Below the pieces are notes generated by a model, which saw nothing but the letters and a program-made list of their open reading frames with translations, did not search any database and was not told the origin of the DNA. Of a stretch of 64,000 nucleotides of DNA, positions 1-12,485 are shown piece by piece. Each line of letters begins with the position of its first letter. Position 1 is the stretch's first letter. Source of the stretch: Lichtheimia corymbifera B2541 (lineage: Eukaryota; Mucoromycota; Mucoromycetes; Mucorales; Lichtheimiaceae); NCBI GenBank assembly GCA_000697475.1, contig JNEU01000330.1, positions 1-64,000 on the forward strand. Reading direction: 5' to 3'. The translations under genes were made by a program, and so were the position numbers.

Positions 1-223
1 CTGGTGTGGATCGATGAGCATTGAAACGGGAACGAGCAGATACACGAGGCATATTGATAATGGATGATCGATATTCTACATGGCAGCGTAAAGTAAGCAA
101 ATAGTCGAACAAAGCTACTAAGAGACCTGTCGCCATGACACCCAAACCATTGACGTAGGCAATGCCACCACTTACCACAAGATTCGTCACAAGAGATCTA
201 TGTTCCAATGGGAATGGTTGTTG
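1..223 (-). CDS. Partial membrane protein exon at left edge (unidentified)
   Basis: On the minus strand an open frame runs from about 223 off the left edge. It is preceded by a long pyrimidine tract ending in cag, which looks like a splice acceptor at 224-226. The frame encodes a stretch with a hydrophobic, membrane-like segment (residues about 16-43, including GGIAYVNGLGVMATGLLVAL) followed by a basic Arg/Ser-rich tail. There are no stops over about 74 codons. I recognise no family. The 5' exons were not found upstream, where the repeat region begins, so this could be the last part of a real gene or a remnant. What is seen is an uninterrupted frame plus an acceptor; that it is a gene is inference. 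Confidence 0.3.
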
Positions 224-431
224 CTGAGAAGAGAGCAAAGAAAAAGAGGTACACCACTGAGGTGGTGGTGGTTGAGTTGGCTACTCAAACCACAGGAGCA
301 GAAACATGGTGGAAGATGGCCAATCGATCGTTTACTGGAACTGAAAAATTGGTACGTGAATCAAGGTCACCCCCAAGCCCGTGACCTGGGTCAGTGACCC
401 AGCCAAAGCGGTGTCTGATACTCCCTAAGTA

Positions 432-1022
432 TCATGCAAATTAGCTGTGTTACACATGCACGCCCCTGCGCACCTTCCGCTCTATCAGAGTCAACCTACT
501 TCACAATGAACAAACACCACCTATCATATAGCGTCACGCTTACAGCATATGTAAAAACACAAAGGTGCCTGTATCTCTAAACTTTACAATGAAACATGGG
601 CTCTTCAATCGAACAAAGTTGCGCGGCTGGGTGAAGCGCACCCTGTGTAGAAGTTTCACGATCGTCGTGGCCATTCTCAGATTCACCCAATGTCACCACC
701 AGCCAAAGTTGAACAGGTCGACCTCTTGAATTTTTTTTCGACGAGGCTGGTGGTGACATTGGGTGAATCTGAGATCGGCGAGCTAGATGGCGAAACTTGC
801 ACACAGGGTGCGCTTCACCCAGCCGCGCAATTTTGTTCGATTGAAGACCCCACGTTTCATTGTAGAATTTTGAGTTATGGGCGCCTTTGTGTTTTTACAT
901 ATGCTATAACCATAATGCTATATGAAAGGTGGTGTTTGTTCATTGTCAAGTGGGTAGACTGTGATAGAGCGGAAGATGCAGAGGGGCGTGCTCGTGTAAC
1001 ACAGCTCATTTGCATGATACTT
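432..1022. repeat. Imperfect foldback (inverted repeat) element
   Basis: Two arms of about 270-280 bp face each other around a short spacer near 706-745. The left arm runs from about 432 (tatcatgcaaattagctg) to about 705, and the right arm from about 746 to 1022, read in reverse. Matching landmarks include the block with caaacaccacc at about 510-525 and its complement ggtggtgtttg at about 932, and cacccaatgtcaccaccagc at 685-704 against its complement starting at 746. Arms differ by scattered substitutions, so the element is not young. Right after the right arm, 1021-1110 repeats about 90 bp of the left arm in direct orientation. No transposase frame lies inside; it resembles a non-autonomous foldback/MITE-like element. 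Confidence 0.75.
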
Positions 1023-1740
1023 CACAATGAGCAAACACCACTTGTCATATAGCATCACGCTTACAGCATATGTAAAAACATAAAGGTGCCTGTTTCTTTA
1101 AATTGTCATAACAAAGTGTCGCGTCTTTATGAGAACAAAGTTGATCAGCATGGCCGAGTGGACCTTCTGACCAAGTTTCATGTTCGAGATGATCAATATC
1201 GGCGGGCCCGGTCCGTATATCTTACCTATGTTCCCATCCATACGTTTGGACGCTGCCGTTCTAAATTTTCATAATGAAGCGTGGTATCTTTATGAGGACG
1301 AAATTGCTCGTCGCGGTCGAAATTACCTTGCATGAAAGTTTCAGGCTCGAGATGGGCAATCTCAGACTCAGGGAGCGTCGACCCTACTTTTGCCTATATT
1401 TGGGCCGCCCCGCATTCAAAACATTTATAATGAAGCCTGCGATTTTTAAATGAATGGAGTTGATCAGAATGTCCCAACGAACCTTCTGACAAAGTTTCAT
1501 GTTCGAGATGGGCAACCCCAAGGTAATACATACTGTTTCGATAAATCATAAATCCGGCGCTTTCCCAATTTCCCGCCGTCATAGTAAACCCTACATTATG
1601 CTCTCCCTTTCGAAATTCTATAATGAAGTAGGAGTTCTTTAATAATACAAAGTTGATCAGCATTACCAAGAGCGTCTTGTGTGCAAATTTCAGGTTCGAG
1701 GGAGGCAATCAAGGTTATGGATTGATTTATAGCGTGCATG
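577..1740. repeat. Degenerate tandem repeat array, period about 160-190 bp
   Basis: At least four diverged units follow one another from about 1102, 1262, 1420 and 1612, with an older copy inside the foldback arm at about 577. Each begins with a block like aaattntataatgaag, then a block like aacaaagttgatcag, then about 40 bases later a block like tttcatgttcgagatggg. One unit (1150-1195) contains tggccgagtgg followed 34 bases later by gttcgaga. These resemble tRNA internal promoter A and B boxes, though the other units have lost the A-box match. No coding potential is convincing. A tRNA-derived SINE origin is only an inference. Confidence 0.6.
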
Positions 1741-2790
1741 GATCTGTCGGACGGTGCCTGACCTATTTAAATTCCACCTCTTCTTCCACTTTTAGCCTCT
1801 TCCTTCTTCCTCCTCCCATTCCCAACCGTTGGCCCATTCAAGCACAACTACAACTGCGAACGATTGCACTACTTCAACCCATCATGTCAATCCTACCAGT
1901 GTCTTGATCTGGTAGCCTTTGACCGAATGGCACGTCCATGGCGTGTGCACCACACTGCAGCAACACCCGCGTTTCTTGACACTGCACCTTCTCTTGTACA
2001 CCCCTCTACCACGACCAATCGTAACAACATTCATTCCAGCAGTTGCCATTAGCAAGATCTTTACTCCATCGTCTTCAACAGCGTTCTTTACTTGCAGCCT
2101 CTTGCCTTACAGCATTCTTCACGCGACAGCAGATAGTCATTGTATAGAAGCAGCTTTATTTACGTGTAGCAATGTGCTTCAATACATACAAATTCTATGG
2201 ATATGGATATGGATATGGATACTGCGTTGCTTTGGTGCATGGGGTGGAAGGAAATGGATATATACAACGCATGGAAAAGGGTCTTTGTTATTTTATGCTC
2301 GCTGTCAACTTGATGTTGATACTATCATCCTGAACGATTGGGGCATCCAATTATCGTGCATTACAGCCTATGCCATGGCAATTAGAAACAATCACCATCA
2401 TCCTTTGTGCAACGTGTCAATCATGTACCACCAGCATCATCCGCATACGATCTGTCACCTCGCATCAAGTGTCACCTCGCGTGTACCATATGGATATAAC
2501 TCCCCAATTGACTCAATGTGTTGTACCTGTATCTATCTCTTGAACTCTTATGAAGGATGTTGGATTGGGAAGTTACTTTAAGGAATATGGCATCCCTTGG
2601 TCAGTTTTCATATTATAAGAGACCTTCCTTCTTCCTGTGTTGGAACTCATCGTGTGTAGGCATCTGATGCATTGTTTTATTGAAAGACCTATGGTATGTC
2701 TGATTGATTCATTGTGTCTTGAACAAAGGTGGTATTCGATTGCATAACTCCCTCCCCATTCTTCATGACTGAATGTTGTCAATAAAAGTT
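1741..2790 (+). other. Unassigned region, possible transcript or remnant
   Basis: A TATTTAAA box lies near 1762, followed by a C/T-rich tract and short overlapping frames with His/Cys-rich, low-complexity composition. An AATAAAA signal occurs near 2780. The longest frame (1919-2581) needs a non-standard context, contains a hexamer repeat and resembles no family I know. A hexanucleotide microsatellite, four copies of TATGGA, is at 2196-2221. This may be a non-coding transcript or a decayed gene; I cannot support a protein product. Confidence 0.2.
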
Positions 2791-3550
2791 ATAGCACACT
2801 ATTTTTTGTGGTCATGATCTTGTAAGATAGTTATCTCATTTACATAAGGCAAGGGGGGATGATAGAGGAAATAGGTGTATGTGATATAGGATGATGGGTA
2901 ACAGCAACTTTGTAGGCTTTAGTAACGGCGGATATAATATCTGCGCTTACAACGACGATAAATTTTCTGTGTGTGTGGGTGGGGGGCGGGAGAAATGATC
3001 CATGAGGTTAGAGGTCCTCTAATAAGAATGAACTTAGGGATAATGTCTGTCCATGCATAACCGGACATCTAACATGCCCGATTTGGCGAGGAGGGAATAA
3101 CCATCATCTAAATCGGCTCGAGAAGATCACTGGGCTCGGGCTTCGCAGATGCACTCGCGATCATCGGAAGCCATCTCAGGGGTAGTGATGAGCTTTTTGT
3201 AGCGATCGCTTTCCAGGATATCATTACATTCTTGTTGTGCCATCAATGAAATCGATATGTATCATATTGAATCAGATAAAGTGTCAATGGCGATAACCAC
3301 TCGCATTGAAATGGAAGCAAACAACCTTTCCCACCAATCGGAGCCGTGTAAAAAGCACGATCTGATAATAAAACGTAGATGTTTACTCCTTCATGATCAG
3401 ATAAACATCTTTATATTTACAACAATGAATTCAGAGAAGGGAAGGATGAGAAAACAAAGAATGATCAATGGATGCAAGAAACGATAATGAATGTACAACA
3501 ATGGCGTCAATGTGGCAATGGGGGGGTATATTATGTGTCTGCTCTCCCTG
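2791..3550. other. Intergenic, nothing recognised
   Basis: This stretch is AT-rich with short purine/G runs (for example near 2970-2990) and no frame with gene-like features. It holds the 3' flank of the minus-strand Ecl1-like gene that ends at 3551. Confidence 0.5.
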
Positions 3551-3693
3551 TTAAAAGACACGAGGAGGAGGAGCTTGTTGAGCTGAGATGCCCATATCGA
3601 ATGCTGGGGGAGAAATCTTATCAAATAGCGGATTGATCACCATGTCGGATGGTGGTGTCATGGGACTCGAAGGGGAAGATGTTGCAGAAGAGA

Positions 3694-3728
<35 letters not shown>

Positions 3729-3991
3729 AGTCTTGGTAAAACGAAGGATGTAGTTGTAGCATTGCGAGGGAAATTCTTGAATTCAGCATAGTCATAGCCA
3801 AGAAGTGGATGATGATTTAGAGCATCATTGCGCAAACATTCTTCCGAACAATACAAAGAATCCTTTGGTATAATATATAAGTCACCTGCTGGATCGGATC
3901 ATGGAAAAAAGTATGTACATACATTGAAGGCTCCTAGGGCTTTGTCACAAAATGTGCAGGAGTTATTGCACCATTCTATAGTGTCACTCAT
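3551..3991 (-). CDS. Ecl1-like zinc-binding lifespan/stress regulator
   Basis: Two exons are joined by a short intron. Exon 1 starts at ATG 3991 and encodes MSDTIEWCNNSCTFCDKALG and three more residues. A gtatgt donor follows, and an acceptor at about 3862 joins in frame to DSLYCSEECLRNDALNHHPL. The pattern C-x3-C-x2-C ... YCSEEC matches the short Cys-rich zinc-binding head of the fungal Ecl1 (extender of chronological lifespan) family (PF12855). That family is known for small proteins induced on starvation that promote stationary-phase survival. The remainder is low complexity, with a poly-serine run of about 11 residues encoded by a trinucleotide microsatellite (3694-3726) and a Pro/Ser-rich tail. 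The total is about 125 aa, within the family's small-protein range. A TATA box sits about 82 bp upstream. Family assignment rests on the Cys motif alone. Confidence 0.65.
3694..3726. repeat. (ATG)n microsatellite coding poly-Ser
   Basis: Eleven perfect ATG triplets on the plus strand read as serine codons (TCA) on the minus strand within the Ecl1-like protein. Length variation here would lengthen or shorten the Ser run without shifting the frame. Confidence 0.9.
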
Positions 3992-4071
3992 TATGTGTGA
4001 TGGAAGAAAGAAGGAAGATGTATGGAAAAGGAAACGATGAAGCAAACGCTGGCAATGGGCTGAGTGGCATG

Positions 4072-4083
4072 CCTTTATATATT
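4072..4083 (-). promoter_or_regulatory. TATA box of the Ecl1-like gene
   Basis: Read on the minus strand this is aatatataaagg, a canonical TATA element about 82 bp upstream of the ATG at 3991, the usual spacing for a short 5' leader. Function is inferred from position and sequence. Confidence 0.5.
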
Positions 4084-4734
4084 TGTTGGCCCAAAAGAAG
4101 AACCAGCAGAAATTTCGCCTTTCTTCGGCTGTGTTGCATTGCATGATCATTTTGTCTTGCCCATATCAGATAGCTCGCACGTTGTGCAACCCATTATGCA
4201 TTAACCCACATTTCGGACATGCCCTTCTTGCAGGCAACTCATATCAAGCTGATAGGATTTCATAGTGTAAATTGCAGTTGATGTATTCTACAATACGTCA
4301 TTGACATCACTCTTACGGGTGATCTAAAAAGTCTGTCTTTTGAACCGCCTCCCGAAATGTGGGAAACATTCAAGGCACGGCAGAATATTCGTTAAATGTT
4401 CTTGAGGGTAATCCAAGTACACCATCTCATTTTTGAATACCTCTTCTCTACAGTACATAGCGTATTCAACAGGCTGGCTGCAAGATGTCGCTTTAGATTA
4501 ATTCATGGGTACTACGAAGGTGGAAATGATCAGCACATGACATGCATGCTCGTGGAACGTCAGCTTGAGTCATTGATTGACGTTGTATTCTTTGCCAATC
4601 GCCATCAAGTTATCCTTTTGTAGTAAATGTGGAGAGGCTGATTTTGTATTTTGACAAACGAATGTTTCATTTGAGAAAGTGGTAAGACAGGTACATAAAT
4701 GGGGAAAAAAGAATTTTCTATGCTATAGCTACTA
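4084..4734. other. Intergenic between Ecl1-like and LYS1
   Basis: This holds the upstream region of the Ecl1-like gene and the 3' flank of the saccharopine dehydrogenase gene. Short frames here (60-75 codons) have no gene-like features. Confidence 0.5.
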
Positions 4735-6602
<1,868 letters not shown>

Positions 6603-7926
6603 TTAGAACTTGAGCTCCTTGGGCTGTTCCCAGGTGAATTCCTCACGACCAAAGTGACCGTAAGCAGCGGTTTGCTGGTAGATAGGCTTGAAGAGATCCA
6701 ACTCCTTGACGATCACACCAGGGCGAAGGTCAAAGTTTTGGCGAACAATCTCAACCAAATCAGTCTCACTCTTGGCACCAGTGCCATAGGTGTCAACGTG
6801 GATGGAGAGGGGTTCGGCAACACCAATAGCGTAAGAAAGTTGGACAAGGCAACGACGAGCAAGCTTAGCCTTGACAAGAGACTTGGCAATCCAACGAGCG
6901 GTATAGGCAGCAGAACGATCGACCTTGGACCAATCCTTACCAGAGAAGGCACCACCACCGTGAGCACCCCAGCCACCATAGGTATCAACAATGATCTTAC
7001 GACCAGTCAAACCAGCATCACCTTGAGGACCACCAATGATAAACTTGCCAGAGGGTTGCAAGTGGTAGATGGTGTCCTTGAGCAAGTGCTCAGGAATAAC
7101 AGGCTTGATAACGTGTTCCATCAAGGCCTTACGGGAGTCTTCAAGACCAATGTGCTCATCATGTTGAACCGAGATGACAACAGTGTCAACACGAAGAGGG
7201 GTAAGGGAGCCATCTTCTTCCTTGCGATATTCAATGGTGACCTGGGTCTTGGAATCAGGACGGAGCCAGCCAAGGGTACCATCACGACGGAGGTCGGCCA
7301 TACGGCGGTTAAGCTTGTGAGCCAAAACAACGGTCATGGGCATCATTTCAGGAGTCTCATCGGATGCATAGCTATGGAAACAACAATCAATATCACGTTG
7401 CATGAGTGGTGTTCCCTTGCCCATATATATGTATTTTCCCAGGATATTGAAAAAGGAAAACTTACCCAAACATGATACCCTGATCACCAGCACCAATATC
7501 CTCAATGTTGAAGGACTTTTGCACAAGACCTTGAGAAATATCAGGGGACTGTTGCTCAATGGCAACAAGCACGTTACAGGTCTTGTAATCGAAACCCTTG
7601 GAAGAGTCATCGTAACCAATTTGCTTGATAGCGTTACGGATGATCTTTTGGTAGTCCAAGTTGGCCTTGGTGGTGATTTCACCGAACACCATGATCATAC
7701 CGGTCTTGGCAGCAGTTTCACAAGCAACCTTGGACAAGGGATCTTGAGCCAAGCAGGCGTCAAGGATAGCGTCAGAAACCTGATCACAGATTTTGTCTAT
7801 TTGAAAAGGGGTAGGTTGTTAATGATCGATGATCGCGTATATATACCAAGTGGCATCCAAATCATGATACATACCAGGATGGCCCTCGCCAACAGATTCG
7901 GAGGTGAAGAGGAAGGTGTTGCTCAT
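6603..7926 (-). CDS. S-adenosylmethionine synthetase
   Basis: This enzyme makes S-adenosylmethionine from methionine and ATP, the methyl donor of the cytosol and nucleus. Three exons (7926-7875, 7796-7466, 7371-6603) encode 383 aa, the family's usual size. Exon 1 starts [17 protein letters not shown] and splices in frame to [16 protein letters not shown], rebuilding the GEGHPDKICDQ ATP/methionine-binding signature. [12 protein letters not shown] spans the second splice. The glycine-rich P-loop-like block [19 protein letters not shown] and the C-terminal AYGHFGR are present. Codon use is strongly biased, as expected for a highly expressed gene, and this produces a 303-codon antisense open frame that should be ignored. 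Yeast has two paralogues (SAM1/SAM2); only one is seen here. Confidence 0.97.
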
Positions 7927-8596
7927 GGTGATGTAAAGTGAGTGAGAGATTGGATGAGGAAAAAAGAAAGATGAATAAAATTGTGGCCAGGCTCCCCATT
8001 TAAAACAAGACAAAAAATTTTCCAGCAGGCTCGTCCATCGATGTCAGACACTGATAACAGCCAATCATATTTCAGGATCGTATAGATGGCGACATTGGCG
8101 ACGCACCTGAGTGGAAAACCCAAAACAACATACCCGAGCGCAATTCAGGACCACCATGACACGATGCTTGTTGACAGCAAACGAGTGGCCACCATCACAT
8201 AATGCATCCTTGATACATTTACACACGTACACACGTATGATCCAAAACACTGATAAATAAAAAGAGATGGGTGCTGATGATGTAGGTATGCGTCATCCCC
8301 ATTCACAAGGAATGTTCATGTGCACGTTCTCTCGAAAAGAATGACATGCGGTCTTAATCTAAAGGCTAAATGCAAGTTCAACCAACCATTCGGGCGCATC
8401 GCAATGGTACAAGAACTCTATCAGTAACACAAAATTGAAGCACCAGCCTATGAAGAGGCACCATCGCATTCACCATCTCCCTTTAACGGCCCCCCTCTTT
8501 TCTGCCCCACAGGGGGAATGTATGTATAGATATGCTTGTCAAATCATTCTTTTATTCATCACGTGCAAATTATTATTTTTATTTTCCTCAGGATAT

Positions 8597-8655
8597 CGAC
8601 ATTCGACATTCTCATAAGGTGTGCTTGTACAGGGCACGAGTCCGTCCGCCCGTCG
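8597..8655. repeat. 59-bp perfect direct repeat, copy 1
   Basis: Begins cgacattcgacattctcata and ends tccgtccgcccgtcg. It is identical base for base to 8830-8888, 233 bp downstream. It also contains a small internal direct repeat (gacattc twice). Confidence 0.9.
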
Positions 8656-8829
8656 ATGATTCTCATCATTGGAATTTTCTTGCTAGCTTCTAAACCTCTG
8701 ACTTACCCGTCACGCTGCGTCATTGAAAGAAAGCATTTCATTCTATACAACATCAAGAAAAAAATAAGTTCATGTTGTTTCCAAAAACAAGCATCCTGGC
8801 ATAGAGAGGATATACAATGCATCAGCAAA

Positions 8830-8888
8830 CGACATTCGACATTCTCATAAGGTGTGCTTGTACAGGGCACGAGTCCGTCCGCCCGTCG
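8830..8888. repeat. 59-bp perfect direct repeat, copy 2
   Basis: Identical to 8597-8655 in the same orientation; flanking sequence on both sides differs. It lies upstream of both neighbouring genes. Confidence 0.9.
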
Positions 8889-10232
8889 GATAGTTTCATC
8901 ATATGCATGTAATATACCTCCCACCTTTGCCTTAATATACACATACCATTTCAATGTTCCAGCGTAAGGCGTCTCGAGGTGAGTTTGTATGTTCACAAAT
9001 GAACGCGTTTCATTTGGTCCCTACAAGACTACTGCAATGAAGATGAGTCAACATGTCAACAAGAAAGGGAGTTTGACAAGCAATGTGAACATCAAGCGTG
9101 GAAATGTGTTTTATCAGACAAGGCTGAAACAAAATTGAAAATGTAAAAGAAGGTGGTCAACATAAGGGTCATTCGGATCCAAATGGCTTCCAAGTTATCA
9201 TCATAAAGAACAACATTTTCACGCATGGGATGATGTCCACGTTGTCATGTTTGATACGAACCTTGTAAAAGAGCAAGAGGTGAATCAACAAACGTCAAGA
9301 CAGCTACGCATTTTATATGCCCAACTCAAAAGAGGCTTGTAAGGAAAAAATTCTTCTCCCCCTCGTGACTGGAAATGTCTGGGTGAATATGTATGGATCA
9401 ACACCGCTCATGCGTTTTGCGTTGCAAACCTAGCAACACAGTAATAATTTTCTCTCAGACAGGTCCGTGCACACAAATGGGAAAACGCGCTTTTAAAAGC
9501 ACTTGTGATCCTTTTGCCCTTTGATCCATGATAGATGTTGAGTGATAATGAGAACAAGTGCAATGCTGATGCTATTCCCCGCAGAGTGGCAAACTAGGAG
9601 ATGATGGGCCACCATCACCCGTGATACATACGCACACACACACATACATCAGTGAGCTGTCGCTTTGAAAAATGTGAGGAGGTATGAGGAGAACAGGGCG
9701 AGGGTGGATTACATATACAAAGGGTGATGACGAGGAGACTTTTTATTTTTTTTTCCCAGCTCACCTGCTTTCATTGTGTTTCAATGGATGAGTGTGCGTG
9801 TGATGATGACTCTGCTATGTATCATTGCTTTGGCTGAAAAAGATGAATTTTGCTGACCTACAACTACTAGATCAAATAACGGTGGGCCATCCATGATGTG
9901 CATGTGCTTTGCATGAATGTTCACTGGATGAGCGTCAATCGAGCACGTGCGAAGCGGCCTATCGACGTTCCAGGAACGACATCGTGTTGAAAAAGAAAAA
10001 CAGGTATACTCCTTCTAATCGTTTTTTATCCCCTTTGACTCCACCCTCGATCTCCCCTTTCTCCCTTTGTGGCCTTGCTCTATACAAATACGCTACTGCC
10101 ACCATGCTTCCGTATAAATATATGCATACATGGATTTCAAGTAAGGGCACATTTCTATTTCTTTGTTCTTCTTTTTTTCCCTTCTCTCTCTCTCACACAC
10201 ACACTTGCTCTTATCTACTGATAGCTCTTATC

Positions 10233-11209
10233 ATGGACATTTCCAGCTCGTTAACATTGACACAAGTATTCCAACAACCTATTGTCCCCTTGTCATTTTT
10301 GGCGAGCTTTTTATCGTTGGGCGGCTTCTTTTACGGATGCATCTATACGGGTGTGGCCAAGACCGAAAAGCAGATTAGCTGGTTATTGACGTTTGCGAGC
10401 AGCCTTGTATGTACCATCATCTCGACCCCATGCTTTTATAAATTCTGGCGATCCGGTTGGGATATTCGATTGCTTGGCATGGAATCGACATGGCACACAG
10501 CCAGCGTATGCTTCTTCATCACGTATTTGATTCTTGATCTTACAATGGGCTCGCTCTATTATCGTCGTCGTATCACGTTTCTTACCGGATGGTTCCATCA
10601 CACCCTTTACATCTTGATTCTCTTATGGTTTTTGCGTTTGCGTACAGCCTCTTTCTTTTGTACCGCTGCCATTCTCGAGGTGCCTACTCTTGTTCTTGCG
10701 CTCGGATCACTGAAACAATCGTGGCGTTGTGATTTCTTATTTGCATCATCATTCTTTGTGCTGCGTTTGGTCATGCATGCATGGATGATCCACGAGCTCA
10801 AACAGCATCATCGTGTGCAAAGTCTCTGGATGGTCGCTGTCGTGGTGTTCCCTTTGCATCTATATTGGTTCTATGGTAAGTTTTATCACTTTTCCTTGTT
10901 TGTTAGTAGAGGGGTGGTCAAGGTTGAGTTTGTGACAACTGAAAGAGGAGATGTAAAAAAAACGACAATAACGAAGGGGGTGAGCTGTGTGTGTCAAGAA
11001 AAGAGAGGGGAAGGAAAGGGATACATTCACTCTGTATGAGGGATACATGCCGTGTAGAGAACACAGTGATAGAGCTTCCAAACTTACGCACAATATGCTT
11101 TCTAGGAATCATCTCCCATCAAATCAGAAACAATCCCAAGGCCATACAACAAATGTCCAACTTTATTGAATCCAAACACGCTTGGTTTGACAAGGTGTTT
11201 GCTGCATGA
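10233..11209 (+). CDS. TLC-domain multi-pass membrane protein
   Basis: Two exons (10233-10875, 11106-11209) encode 248 aa from MDISSSLTLTQVFQQPIVPL to the stop at 11207-11209. The protein has about six to seven hydrophobic segments. Motifs typical of the TRAM-LAG1-CLN8 (TLC) fold, as in TMEM56/TLCD-type proteins, are visible: a WHTASVCFFITYLILD-like segment, GWFHHTLYI with paired His, and a C-terminal LHLYWFYG followed by the basic tail ISHQIRNNPKAI. The ATG was chosen because the upstream in-frame extension is a T-rich, 5'-UTR-like tract. TLC proteins act in endomembranes in lipid sensing, transport or synthesis; the exact role here is unknown. It is not a clear ceramide synthase, because the Lag1 motif with paired His and Asp residues was not seen in full. 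Confidence 0.75.
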
Positions 11210-12485
11210 ATCTAATTACTGTCAATCACACACAACCCCCTTTTGCTGCTATGCGCACACACACACACACACATTCACATTATTTCCCACCTTTCCAATT
11301 TTGTAATCGATTCTTTGACTCTGTACCCTTGCGTTGTGTTGTAAAGTAAAATACTCATTCTCCCCCTCGTAACAACTAATAAACACAACTCGATGAAAAC
11401 AACAAAGCATCATTGTTACTTGTTGGGTATAGAAGAGGAGAGTCTATATGATCAGCGCCTCCTTGATTGCCACCCAATGGTGGCAAGGCGCAGCAATGGT
11501 GCTGATGATGATAGCTACCTCTCCTTCTATGGCCTCTGTGCATATCATCCCTGTTGGATAATCGGCTGTCGAAGCGAGTGAGAGTGAGAGCATTGAGGAG
11601 AGTAAATGTTGTTGAGAAAGGAGTAATGCCGAGGAGAGGCACAGGAACCCTGAATTTTGGTATTTGCAGATTTGTGCAGTCGATCCCTTTTCGTCTTTGA
11701 TTGTCGTCATCATACTAAGACTGTACACATTTATTGGGGCCAAAGGAGGTACATAGTAAGAGGAGGTATCAAATTCGGTTTCTGATTCTCTTTGTCCATT
11801 TCTCTCTTTCCCTTTCCTTTTTACGTGGTGTGTGGACCTCTTGTCGATACATAACAGTAGTATCAAGATCACATGTTAGATGTATTGAATCCATTTGACA
11901 AGTGCGCCCACCTGCTTAATCTCGGAAATGTAATATGTGGTGCTGGAAAACGGGTTCACGCTGCATGCAAGAGCAAACCTTGAGTGTAGTTGGTTCTTGA
12001 TATCCATGTCTACTGCGATGGTTGAAAAACTCTGTTTTTAATAGGTTACTTTTTTCAGCATGAAGATGCAACATGTAGTTGTCGGCGTCTCTTTCTCTCT
12101 CACTCTCCATGTATGTATGTAAGTATAGGCAGCATATAAGAAGACCACTGCATGTCATGCCTGCATTTGGGTACTATACGTATGCAAGCTATCCCGCAGC
12201 TTGTATCCTCTTTCATGGGCTCAATGCTCTGCTCTCATTCATGTATATGGTCGATGATCATGGATAACATGCGAATCGAGAAAACTCAAAGTTAAATATC
12301 TTATGGAAAATCATTGTTTGTGTATTGTTGTGATGATCTCTACTCTTCATATGCATGAGCGGCGGCATAAAAAAAGAAAAGGCGGCAAAGGAAAAACACG
12401 ACGGACAATAAGATGGATAAAAAATGTACAATTGTGAGTGAGTGAGTGAGTGAGTGAGTGAGTGTAAAAGTGTGGTATCAAGTGC
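11210..12485. other. Intergenic between convergent genes
   Basis: This 1.3-kb region holds the 3' ends of the TLC gene and the Rheb gene. There is a (CA)n run at about 11256-11274. A 142-codon minus-strand frame (11444-11872) opens only from GTG and is low complexity; I see no gene. Confidence 0.45.
12434..12464. repeat. (GTGA)n microsatellite
   Basis: Nearly eight perfect GTGA units lie just downstream of the Rheb stop codon, within its likely 3' UTR. Confidence 0.9.

Larger units (their letters stand above)
7927..10232. other. Long intergenic region between divergent genes
   Basis: This 2.3-kb region separates the minus-strand SAM synthetase from the plus-strand TLC-domain gene, so it holds both promoters. 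No convincing gene was seen. It contains a perfect 59-bp direct duplication (listed separately), short CA repeats near 9630-9650 and 10190-10203, and T-rich tracts just upstream of the TLC gene. Confidence 0.5.

Noticed and set aside
1140..1200. A functional tRNA gene at the A/B-box-like unit
   Set aside because: No acceptor stem or anticodon arm pairs; only the two promoter-like boxes are present.
1919..2581. 220-codon plus-strand frame
   Set aside because: Low-complexity, His/Cys-rich translation over a hexamer repeat, no recognisable family and no supported intron-exon structure.
3257..3487. 76-codon plus-strand frame downstream of the Ecl1-like gene
   Set aside because: Composition shows no protein-like pattern and the frame is flanked by nothing that supports expression.
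8641..8655. tRNA or CRISPR-like structure in the 59-bp repeat
   Set aside because: Only two copies, spacing not periodic beyond one interval, and no cloverleaf can be drawn; this is a eukaryotic genome.
11444..11872. 142-codon minus-strand frame between convergent genes
   Set aside because: Opens from GTG only; translation is Ser/Leu-rich low complexity, and it lies in the 3' flanks of both genes.
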